64,000 bases of DNA from Symbiodinium sp. CCMP2592 (taxonomy: Eukaryota; Sar; Dinophyceae; Suessiales; Symbiodiniaceae). The notes under the pieces are model-generated. The model worked only from the letters and a program-made list of their open reading frames with translations. It ran no database searches and had not been told where the DNA came from. The position numbers and the translations under genes are program-made. The stretch is from positions 18,501-82,500 of the forward strand of contig CAJNDT010000332.1 of assembly GCA_905221615.1 (NCBI GenBank). The letters are read 5' to 3'. Below, piece after piece: positions 28,633 through 38,200 of this stretch (its first letter is position 1; every line of letters begins with the position of its first letter).

Positions 28633-29487
28633 ATGGCCGGTTCTTCACCCGATTCCTATCTCTTGGACGACGTCACCTGGACACCAGACCCGGACATGGA
28701 CTCAGACCTGGACGCCTCCTCCGCCCATGATGCTGGTCTACCTCCCGCCGGTTCAGATGTTGATGGGGACCACACACCTCATCCCACCCTTCCTCTTTCT
28801 CCCTCTCCTCTCCCCAGAATACCCGCCAGAAAACGCCGTCGACGACACCGCCACCACACTACCTCCTCTTCTTCCACATCATCCCGACCTTCCAAGGCCA
28901 CGTCAACATCATCTTCGACATCTTCATCGTCTTCATCCTCTTCTTTGTGCCCCACTGCGGAGCTACGAACACGGGACCCACCTATTTCCTCGTCCCGTTC
29001 GAAGACACGCTCACGGAAGACACCTTCCGGGACCAGCACTACCACTCCAGCGACAGGAGCTACACCAGCCCAGACCAATTCTCCCTCAGCGACTTTACAC
29101 GCTCCCCCTCGTGTCCGAATTCCTCCCCGAGGAAATGGTTATACATTACATCGAGTACGCCGCAGCAAGTCGGGCACTACACATTCCACCGTATCATTCC
29201 ATGGAGATGCCGCAGAACGTCGCCGACAACAGTGGCTCCGACAATGGCGCCAATGCACTCCTGCCTCCCCGTACTATCAGGACGTGCAGAACTGCATCAG
29301 ACATCGCGCCCGCATTATGTTGGACATCATAGCACATGAACGAGGAGGACCCACTGCGGCTTCGGACAATTCACGGATACGACGCCGCTATCACCTACCA
29401 GAAGACCAACTCATCCCTCTGGCACTCATCTACCGGGATTGCGCTGCTCGCCGACGACGGTCCGTCCGTGAAGTTCTGAGTACCTGA
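28633..29487 (+). CDS. Retroelement ORF10: acidic-then-basic Ser-rich protein
   Basis: 284 aa. The first 40 residues are acidic (TWTPDPDMDSDLDASSAHD). Residues 60-190 are low-complexity Ser/Thr/Arg, with SSSTSSRPSKATSTSSSTSS and RKRRRRHRHH. The C-terminal about 90 residues look folded: RRQQWLRQWRQCTPASPYYQ, IRHRARIMLDIIAHERGG, LPEDQLIPLALIYRD, RRRRSVREVL. No known family. It is the first ORF downstream of the RT. The composition suggests nucleic-acid binding; that is an inference. Confidence 0.6.
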   Translation: MAGSSPDSYLLDDVTWTPDPDMDSDLDASSAHDAGLPPAGSDVDGDHTPHPTLPLSPSPLPRIPARKRRRRHRHHTTSSSSTSSRPSKATSTSSSTSSSSSSSSLCPTAELRTRDPPISSSRSKTRSRKTPSGTSTTTPATGATPAQTNSPSATLHAPPRVRIPPRGNGYTLHRVRRSKSGTTHSTVSFHGDAAERRRQQWLRQWRQCTPASPYYQDVQNCIRHRARIMLDIIAHERGGPTAASDNSRIRRRYHLPEDQLIPLALIYRDCAARRRRSVREVLST

Positions 29488-29546
29488 TCCTACCGAGATC
29501 CTGCTCTGGAAAACATGCCCGATAACTCCGTTTCGTCGTCCCATAC

Positions 29547-29558
29547 CCGCAGCCTTTT
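29547..29558 (+). promoter_or_regulatory. SL-like motif before ORF11
   Basis: CCGCAGCCTTTT, followed by CACCGCAGCTTTTC, lies 60 nt after the ORF10 stop and 63 nt before the ORF11 ATG. The second partial CCGCAGCTTTT makes it look like a tandem pair. Confidence 0.5.
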
Positions 29559-29609
29559 CACCGCAGCTTTTCTGTACAAACACAGTTGGCTTCCCTTCCT
29601 CACCAACGA

Positions 29610-30188
29610 ATGGCTTCCTTCATTGACGTCCTCCCCTTGCTCCTCTCCTATTTCGAGATGCAGACTGTGATACAATTGGATCCCCGTCATTGCCAACGTC
29701 CACACACTGACGACCGCCACACCACTCGTTCCGCCTTCTCCATTTTGACCGCACATCACGGCGATTGTTCCTGGCACCAATATGGCGTTTGGCAACAGTT
29801 CCTCGCCGCCCTTCAAGATCACAAGATGAGCGCCCACAACTTCTTTGGCTTCCACCACGACAACACGGTGTTCACGATCTATCACTATCAGCCCTCGGTC
29901 ATTGTATACTGCAATCAATTGTGTTGGCGGGCCCACGTCCACCTACGTTCCGCATCACGACTTTGCCTACGTGTCCGTATTCGAGACCCTACCCTAGCAC
30001 AGTGGCGACCTACTTCGTCTGGACCCTGGATTACCACATGCTGGTGTTCAGCGCATTGCCTTTCCTTTTCCAAATGGACACCTACGATTTCTCGCCGCCA
30101 TTCACCTCCCCCACCCATCGCCACGGACAATCCTTATTGGCAGCAAGAACAACAACGACATGGTCTTCTTCCTGCTCTGAGACGGTGA
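29610..30188 (+). CDS. Retroelement ORF11: paralogous family member (distant)
   Basis: 192 aa from the ATG at 29610 (in-frame ATG at 29586 also possible). An N-terminal hydrophobic helix, FIDVLPLLLSYFEMQTVIQL, resembles the starts of ORF2, ORF3 and ORF8. Near residue 55, HQYGVWQQFLAALQDH aligns with YQYSMF of ORF12. The last 50 residues are Trp, Ser and Pro-rich and less convincing. A second frame, 29765-30247, is open across the 3' half, so a frameshift near 29,950 cannot be excluded: in that frame FVWTLDYHMLVFSALPFLF looks more natural. Confidence 0.5.
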   Translation: MASFIDVLPLLLSYFEMQTVIQLDPRHCQRPHTDDRHTTRSAFSILTAHHGDCSWHQYGVWQQFLAALQDHKMSAHNFFGFHHDNTVFTIYHYQPSVIVYCNQLCWRAHVHLRSASRLCLRVRIRDPTLAQWRPTSSGPWITTCWCSAHCLSFSKWTPTISRRHSPPPPIATDNPYWQQEQQRHGLLPALRR

Positions 30189-30266
30189 AGCTTTGGAAGA
30201 CACAGACGGCGATTTTTGAGACAAAGACCTTCACTTGCACATCATGACCCTGGTCATTTTGCTCTA

Positions 30267-30278
30267 CCGCAGCCCTTT
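30267..30278 (+). promoter_or_regulatory. SL-like motif before ORF12
   Basis: CCGCAGCCCTTT, followed by CAGCAATATTTGG, lies 79 nt after the ORF11 stop and 71 nt before the ORF12 ATG. Confidence 0.5.
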
Positions 30279-30337
30279 CAGCAATATTTGGTTAGTCCTC
30301 CGCCTCTCCTTTCCTTCCTTTCGTCGCCCGTACACTC

Positions 30338-30928
30338 ATGGCCCCGCACCTATCCGACATTCCCTTGGAATGGTGGCTTGATTACCTGGTGGAGCTCCGA
30401 GTATGGCAAGTTCGTCCGATGACCTCCCCCGATCTCCGGATCCCTAGCACCCTCCTTGACCCGCGCTTTGTGATATCGCAACACCGATTCACCACATCTC
30501 AGAACCGCTACTACCTCGACACCCTCCACGGACTTTGTCAACTCAATCCTTCTTTCCAGCGACTGGATTACTATGACCCGGACATTTGCGGTTACCAGTA
30601 CAGCATGTTCACAACTGCACCATCTCCGAGTGCACTTCACGCACTACTTCTCGCCGACCGTCGACTACATTGCAACATGAGTCAACTGATACTGCGCCAT
30701 CGCTGGCAACTTTGTCTTGGTTTACTTGCACCTAGAGTCTATGCTCGTCATGTTGATCGACGTCACTTTCAAAGACACGAATTGCCAACTCCTCTTCGAG
30801 AAGTTCTACATCGACTTGCCTTGCACCGCTGCCAGATCCTGCAAGTTCACCCGATGGCTCTACCTGCCCTACATGCTCACCGTCTTCGTCTGATTACTTC
30901 ACCCCGCTACGGCGGGGTGTGTGTGTGA
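30338..30928 (+). CDS. Retroelement ORF12: paralogous family member at right border
   Basis: 196 aa. IPLEWWLDYLVELRVW forms an N-terminal helix. YQYSMFTTAPSPSALHALL near residue 85 and ADRRLHCNMSQLILRHRWQL follow in the order seen in ORF5 (YYHGLF, then ATNRHLNDALAIYLLARS). The last codons run through the GC hairpin and into the TG tract of the right repeat, where the stop (TGA, 30926-30928) lies. The true C-terminus may therefore have been replaced at the repeat junction. Unknown function. Confidence 0.6.
   Translation: MAPHLSDIPLEWWLDYLVELRVWQVRPMTSPDLRIPSTLLDPRFVISQHRFTTSQNRYYLDTLHGLCQLNPSFQRLDYYDPDICGYQYSMFTTAPSPSALHALLLADRRLHCNMSQLILRHRWQLCLGLLAPRVYARHVDRRHFQRHELPTPLREVLHRLALHRCQILQVHPMALPALHAHRLRLITSPRYGGVCV
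30900..30919 (+). terminator. GC hairpin with TACG loop at the right repeat border
   Basis: CACCCCGC and GCGGGGTG form a perfect 8-bp stem around TACG. In RNA this is C(UACG)G, a member of the very stable UNCG tetraloops. It abuts the start of the right 706-bp repeat and has no partner at the left repeat. It could mark the 3' end or an RT recognition structure of the element RNA; that is an inference. Confidence 0.5.
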
Positions 30929-31622
30929 CAACCCTGTATCCAAGGGCCTTCTCCTCACGCTCTGCAGCCATTTCCTATTTACGATGTACATATAACTGAA
31001 CTTGAGGGCAGATTACACAGCAGGGGCTTCAGTGCAGATTACACAGCAGGGGCACCAGGGGTGTGTGGCTTGGCCTGGTGCAACGAAGCTCCAGTCACAC
31101 ACCAGGATATGGTCGGGGGACGCCTTGACCACGTACCTGCACTTTGCTTGTGACGCAGTACATGGACTTACGCTGTGTATTGGTTATTCTTCGTATTCCG
31201 TATTGCTGCTGTTAACGGGTATGGCCCGGGGCTAAGCCGAGAACCCCAACCAGTCGTTCTCCTGCAGCTATGGTATCACTTCAGAAACAGTCAGTGCTTG
31301 AGTTCATGTCGTCTGGTATGTGCTGGTTTCTGGATGGCCTGGGGCTAAGCCGAGAACCCCGTCTAGCGCGTACACTTTCAAGCATTGCTCAGTGCCAGTG
31401 TCCACCTCTTCAGTCCTTGCCGTGTCCTTCGGTGCGTTGGGGTTCAGGCTGGCGTTGTGGTTTAGTTAGGCAGGTTGAGGTGTGAGCCACAGACTTTCTG
31501 CACTTCATCTTTGCAGTTGCTGTCCATGAAGCTACCTGTCCGAAGTCTCTGATGTGTGGTCGCTTGAGACCTGGACATCAGGTGGTCCGTCGCATACCGA
31601 AACCTTCCTTAGCATTCAGTGT
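30917..31622 (+). repeat. Right 706-bp direct repeat (pseudo-LTR-like)
   Basis: Second copy of 16100-16805, with every internal landmark at a constant offset of 14,817 nt, including the SL-like CTGCAGCCATTT at 30962. It diverges from the left copy after CATTCAGTGT. Confidence 0.9.
30962..30973 (+). promoter_or_regulatory. SL-like motif inside right repeat
   Basis: CTGCAGCCATTT, identical to the copy at 16145. No ORF of the array follows it. Confidence 0.4.
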
Positions 31623-32187
31623 AGGGGCAGGTGTTCAATCGAAATCCTTGTAGGAGTTGCACATCTGTCGGGTGCATTCTCTGTTTGTGTGAAGCAAAAA
31701 AAAATGTATTTGGTCCCCCCCTTTTGGTCGAGGGGTGATGCCCTCAGCATCAGGCATCGTCCCACACGCCAAGGGGACACTGTTCGAGTATTTGCAGCCA
31801 CAAGGGCATTAGCTGAATGTGCTTTTGCCCTGAGTCTCGCTGCCGGTGCTGTGCGTGTGTGCGTGTTTGGTCGACCACCCCTCCCCCCAATGCCCCGCCT
31901 CTCTGAGCCAGTGTCCCCAGCTTAGTACTTCGGTGAGAGATCATCGAGGGAAGAGCTTTGTTCCTGTGATGTGGGCTGTCTTGCCAAGTGTCCAATTCCA
32001 ACCCAAGCCGCCCGGCTTGGGGGGGCGGGCCCATGGAGGTTCGGGTGGCACATCCCTCCCCTAATCCCCGGCTCGGATCGAGGGGCCCGGAGCGTTGAAC
32101 TCTGCACCGGAGCCCTGATGACGTATGCGGAGGGGCAAAGAAGGCGAGAGGGACCGTTTCCGTAGGCCGGAGAGCACCCCAGGTCGA

Positions 32188-32222
32188 CACTCACTCACTC
32201 ACTCACTCACTCACTCACTCAA
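32188..32222. repeat. (ACTC)n microsatellite
   Basis: About eight perfect ACTC units. Confidence 0.9.
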
Positions 32223-35200
32223 TGTATTTGGTCTGGTCAACTTGAGGTCGAGATCCAGGTCCGACCTTGCCATGTCTTGACAATTTGAGGCCGAAGGTGC
32301 CGTTGTACGGATGTGTCTGGTGATGAGTTGATTTTTTTGCACTGCCGGGTACGAAGTAAAGTCCAAAACCATCCCGTGGAGAGCTACCTTGGGCAAACAC
32401 CACATGTGCAAGTCAGTCCGTTTTCATTGTCGAAACATGGTCAGGCAAAGCCGAAGCTCAATGCGAAGACACTCTTCGTATTGGGAGCCATGAATCTCAT
32501 CGATTCTCGTCAGCATGCCGGTCATTCTTGCGCTTTGTTGCGCAGAACCCCAGACTCGAAAGCCAAAGCCTCTTGACGGGGCAATAACGTCCTAACTGGT
32601 CTTCGGAGGATTGTATCAACGTGAACCTCCTCACTCCGTACGTCGACAAGATGGTCTCGACTTTTTTGGACAAGAGCCCGCAGAGTCCTGAAGTAGCTCA
32701 CACAGCCGCTCGCCAGCAGCTCGCGTGGGACTTGTCTGAGGCCAAACTTTGGCAGGTTTATGGTTTACCAGAGTATTCCCGCATAAGTCTAGGTTGACGA
32801 AACGAACCGAGCGGAGTTGTCTTCAAGCTCTGTGCTTTCGGGGTCTGACGAAGCGCCTTCAAGAAGTGGAGGAGCTTTTGCTCCGAAGTAGCTCAAACCG
32901 AAGCCAGCAAAGGTCGGTTTGCTCATTGGCCTTTACTCGCTCTTGGAGGTGGGCACTTTGCAAGTGGGCTTGGGAACACCACCTCTTGTTGCAGGAAAGG
33001 ATTGAGAGCTCATGGCAGAATTGCTGACTGTTTCGACTGGTCAGGTCATCTGTTCTCCATTCTGGGGAATGTTTGCCGATTTTGCGGGACGGAAGCGAGT
33101 GCCTCGGAGGGGGCGTGCCTCAGGGCCCGGGGGGTCCTCATTCCTATTGTTTGCTTGAAGCACGCAAAGGGCTATAACTTGCCAATAGGAGTCGAGAAAC
33201 AAAGCAAAGAACAAGTTCCGATTGTAGGTGAATCGAGCATGAAATGTCAGAGTGGACGGTTGCAGCAAGTTGGACGCTGGAGCCATACTGGATTGGAGGG
33301 CCATCTGAGGCTACCAGTTCTCAGGTCGTCGGACGCATGAAATTATCCAACATGCCACCCAGCTTCTACTGAAGCAGCGGTGATGTCGAGAATCAGAGTT
33401 CTCCCCCTCCCTCACGTTGCGGTTGACATGACTGCTGAAACATTTGAATTTACACTGTCGCATTCTTTTCAGAATGGGAGTGGATGCAAATTGCAGCGCT
33501 CAAGTTGTCATACCGTATATAGTATATATCGGGTTTGAATGCGAAACCGATTCTTTGGCCCCTTTTCTCATGCTTCGGGGTGAGGGCTTTCTTTTCGAGC
33601 AGGGTTGGTCTTCGTTTTGGGCTTGGCAGTCTATGTTTTAGGGCTTTCGGGTTCTGGGTTTGGGTGCCTTGCTGGGTTCAGGTTTGTCGGTTACCCATAT
33701 TCGGGTCACGAGTTGATACCCTCCATGCTTTTGTGTGGTTTCGGGTTTAGCATTTGCGGCTCCTGGGTTGGATCACTTCCGGGTAGTTTTAGGTTTCCAT
33801 GTTGTCGTTTCTTGATTATGCAGTCCAGACCGTAATCGATCCCTCCACATGTCCTTCCCTTGACACTGGGATGGATAAGCTCTAGCAGACCTTCATGCCA
33901 GATTGCTATGCAGGTTTTCGAAAACGTCCTGCTTCAATATTACTCGCAAGCGCGTTCTTGCAGAGGTCAAGGCCTAGACGGCTTCCACCTACAGATTTGG
34001 CAGAGCAAAAACAAAGGGCGTCATGCTCCAATGGCCGAACTCGGACAGCTTACCAGAGGAAGGGAGCAACGAGGAGACCCCCTAGCTGTGCACATGCGCA
34101 ACACCCTCAAGAGTGTGAGCCGGTGGAAGCATGGAAAGCCGAGTGGGGCGGGGGTGGGGTCGTGCAAGATGGCGGCACCAAAGGCTCCGCGAGCACCCTG
34201 TTGTGCGATATTGGTTGCAAGGAAGGTTCGAACTCGTTTACGTCTTACGGTTGTTCGAGCACCCCACAGGCTTAAGAAAGCACATACATCAGAAGCCTTC
34301 AGAAACGCCAAGCCACGATGAGGCCATGTCTCCTCATCGGCCTTGCCGGTTCGGCAATTGCCCCTATCCTTTTCGGTGCCCTGCCGTGCGCTTCAGAGCC
34401 AGGTTACCTTCAGTCGCAAACCTAGCAAATGTTTGCGCTGACAGCCAGTTTGCGCCATAGCCGTAGCCGCCAAGGCCGCAGGGTGTGCTGTTCTTGTGAC
34501 CGAAACGAGTCCTTGTGCGACTTGTGTGTGCTTCTGTGCCACACTTGGCGTTCAAGATGTGAATTTCCAGAACTTCCGCGACCTCGGGCGTCTGAGGTTT
34601 GGGACAGTCCCTGCCAGTCATCTTCGCTGCCCGTGCGCTCGACGGCTTCTTCTGCGGAAACATGGGCGTGGCTTCGCTTGGTTGGTCAAAGAAAATCCAG
34701 TGAGACATCGTTGAGCAGCCTGCCGTCGCAAGTTGACTTGTTAAGAGTTTGATCGGCCTCAATTCGGGTTCATGAAGCTGATGACCGGACTACTTCAGCC
34801 GGACTTGCAGCATTTTCTTTTAAGCTGGTGTGTGGCAACAAGAGATTTCGCAGCGATGCACCACGTGGGGCTGAGGTCACACGAACGTATTTGGGCGAGA
34901 TAGTCGATGAGACTAATGAGGCCCACGGGAGAGCCGGCTTTGTAAACACGCCGATGCTCGGTTCGGTTTCATGTGGTGCTCAAGGTTGTGAAGGGAGGGA
35001 TTAGACCGGGCATCACCCGCCCGGTCTAAGTTCTAAGCCAGCGCTGGTCCTTCGCAGAGCTACGACCGAAGGCTGCCCGTGCGCCCCTTTGCAAATTTCC
35101 GTATGAGATTTGTGATTTATGAGGTGCCAACACCCCAGCCTCCCAAGCCCGACCGCGAAGGCGCGAGGCTTCAGCTTTCTGGCTCTTTGCTTCTCAGTGG

Positions 35201-38200
35201 GCCTTTTCTTGGGACCCATCTTGGGAGGAGAGCTGCTCGAACCAGAAATCTGGCTTCTGCTTTGCGGGAGCAGCTGCAGTTGAATCTTGTGTGAGATGAT
35301 GTTACAATCCAGACTCGCGACTAGCACCAAGCAAGCTGAAGCAAGATGCCTAATTAAGGTTGGTGTATCCGGCACACTGGGCCCCCAGCATTTTCGGCGA
35401 CACCGTCTTCGACTCCCATCCTTTCTTGCTGCCCAATCTGACGTATGCAGCATGGCTGAGCTGTATACTGGATGCTATAATGCACGAACAGGTTGCATCA
35501 TCACTCGGAGATAGCTGCAGCAGTCATGGCACAAGATTCCCTTCGTGTCTGGAGTAGCGGCTTCTGGTGCATAAGTTTTTTTTGTCTGAGGCCATTTTCG
35601 CAGCAGTATCCTGGCCCCTTATCTGCAGCCAGTAGGATGGCTTGGAAGCTCAGCGGCGCAGCAACAAGTTGTGCGACGAAGCTTGAACAGAAAAGATCCT
35701 CACCTCGAGCCTCGGATTCCCTCAGACTGTCCACACGTCGGACGTTGCGACAGCAAGTCTGAGCAGGAACTGTTTTCCCCACTTAAAAGCTTAGCAGAAC
35801 AGTACCTTTTCGACCTGATCAGGTGCATTGGGGCGACTTTTTTGGAGGAGTGGTCTTCGAAGCAATCCCTGATGGTTCCCTGTATTCCTGTTTCATGCCA
35901 CGCTTCAGCAAGGGACGACAACCCTGAGATCAAAAGGTTATGCGGGAATTCACAAGACTGTTGGGCATTCATGGTGCCACCGACCAGTAGACTAGCAGTT
36001 TTTGCAGCGCTCTGCAGGTTCTCGGCGGTCAAGTAAGCAGACTGTGTGTGGAAGCATAGCAGCATATAGCAGCAGTGCGAAGCCCTCGAGGATGCCACTA
36101 GCCAGGAGAGTGTATAGTCAGTGCAAAATTCAGAAAAGGCAGACAAAGGGCCTTGTCGCGCAGGAGACATTACCCAAAAGCCAGCGCTGCGGCCGTCATC
36201 GAAGCACCGAAGCCTTTCCGCCAGGTTCTAAGACGGCGCAGCATTTTCTCAGCCTGTGCGTTGACATACCTGAGACGTGTTGAGTGTCTGCCGGGGCAGA
36301 CACTTGGGCAGTCGATGGCAGATCATGGCAGGTCGCAAGAGGGAGGGCTCAGGACAACGAAAACACGATCAGGTGGCAGCAAGGCTATGCAAGAAGGGCA
36401 TTGAGCACTGCTCGAACTTCAAGCCAGCAGTGACGAAGTTTAGCGGTGGAGTTCTCTATGAATATTGGATTCCGAGCATGGCCTCGTGGCAACTGGCCGA
36501 GGCTAATGAGGGAAAGAGTGTTTGTCCTTGCACAAAAGCCATGACACTAGAATGCTTTGTCGGATTCTTCCTTCCTCCCGTGCGGAGCTTTTGCGGAATC
36601 TGGACAGATATCCAATGCCTTCTTGAGCACTGACTGGCTCAAACTTTCAAGTTCCATGCTGTCTGCGTTACACCTGCGGCAGTGCTCGGAGGTTAGGGAT
36701 TGACAGTGAGAGCTCCACTGGCCTTTGGGCTAAACCAGCCCGCCGCCGGGAGCTCCGCGATCTGTCTTCGCTAGGGGCGGATATCGATTTTTCCCGCGAA
36801 GGGTCGCGGCGGCTCGCAGGCTGAGGGAGGCTCAAAAAGAAGGTTTGGGTGGGGCAAAGGAAAGGAACCGGAGAGCTTCACGGCTTGACCTGCTCCAAGG
36901 CCTACCCCGTCAATGCGACGGACGCTCTCAGGCACAGATCCCTCAGGCTCTGATCCGCGTGGTCAAGCGGGCAGTCATTGCTTCGGAACCAGGTACTGGA
37001 CACAACTTGGCCTAGAGTCTGTGGGATGCTGTACCAAAGCAATGTTGTCAGCTAGTGGGAATAGGTGCAGTAGCAGAAAGTGCAATCTGACGCAGTGTGA
37101 CGGGCGATTGTGACTGAAACGCTGTCCCGTGATGTTGTGAAGGATTTCGAAATCTCTTGATTTTTGTGTGAAGTCGTGGAATGAATGTTGTTTGGGACAT
37201 GATTGATCTCGACCAAAACCGTGTCGCTAGGGAAGGTGCTGCGGTGAATTAACAGCCCATGCCGGCCTTTTGCAGGTGCGCCTCGTTCATATGTTTGCGA
37301 GGATGCCAATGAACCTGCGAACCCAGGACACGAGTGTGAATTGGGACCACCTCTCATGGCAAGCCGCAGGCTGTGTAAGATTGCGACGTAGATGGGGCGC
37401 TGCGCAACAATTAGCACAGACACGAGAGTTCCATGTTGTTTCACCCGATTCTACGATGGCTTGGGGATTATCAACTCCTGAAGGCTCTTCAAGGCTAGGG
37501 CAGTCATAAGGCCACTTGTACTTGACCTTGGACATGTGAGGAAGTGCTGGCGGCAAGTGCTATCCAATGACAGTAATCCAGAGCCTTGGTTTAGATTAGC
37601 TCACATCCAGATGCACGGTCATGCATAGGAGATTGAACTGGAGCCGTTCGGTTCGCTTGCACCGGACATTGCTTGCTTCCGCATCTACACACTCCAAGAC
37701 TGATTGCAAGGCATTGGTTCACCAGACCCCACAGTCCCGCAGACTGCCCCACCAAGCGCCAAGTGCCCAGGGTCATGATCGCGTACTGTGGCCTGTCGGG
37801 ATGCGTAGCGGCGCAGAATCAGCTGATGATTCTGTTGGTGCCCGGCTCTCAGCATCTTCTGAGGTCGACGACACATGCTCTGAGTGTGCGGACCCAGATC
37901 CCAAAGCCACTCAGGTCATATGACCGCTCAGCTGATGGGTTTGCCTTCGGCCCACAGGAGATTGGGATCATGCAAAACATAGGCCTGCCGGGAAACTTGT
38001 TGACAGTTTGCGGGGCAATTCTGAGCCCACGATCGCCCCTTGTCAAAAAAGTCCGTTCCAATTCTTGCGAGGCGCCGTTGGACTGTTGATGTCTCAGCTG
38101 TTTCTCTACCCGACCCTGACAAAGAAGCTGGGCCTCTTGCCAACACGAAGACGCGTTCACCCATCCCTGTCGAGAGAGTGGAGAGAGGAGCGCAGCGAAA

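Larger units (their letters stand above)
16100..31622 (+). mobile_element. Multi-ORF Penelope-like retroelement flanked by 706-bp direct repeats
   Basis: Two direct repeats, 16100-16805 and 30917-31622, offset by exactly 14,817 nt, enclose 12 open reading frames all on the plus strand. One ORF (24761-28585) carries an N-terminal GIY-YIG nuclease domain and a reverse transcriptase. This domain order is known from the Chlamys/Naiad type of Penelope-like elements, and repeats of the pseudo-LTR kind are common in that class. The other ORFs are novel to me. Spacers between ORFs are short (about 60-190 nt), and eleven ORFs have a CCGCAGCC-type motif upstream. The sense strand is visibly pyrimidine-rich throughout. 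I see no target-site duplication. Known Penelope elements usually carry one or two ORFs, so twelve is exceptional. An alternative is a retro-virus-like or plasmid-like replicon that uses this type of RT. Confidence 0.65.

Noticed and set aside
31002-31485. Two small ORFs duplicated at 16185-16668
   Set aside because: Identical only because the 706-bp repeat is duplicated. No protein-like features.
16078-31622. LTR retrotransposon interpretation of the direct repeats
   Set aside because: No primer-binding site or polypurine tract seen, no TG...CA ends, no protease, RNase H or integrase, and the RT motifs fit a GIY-YIG RT and not a Ty1/Ty3 type.
34021-34460. Overlapping frames in three phases at about 34.0-34.5 kb
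   Set aside because: Protein-like phrases are too short and inconsistent between frames to call a relic.
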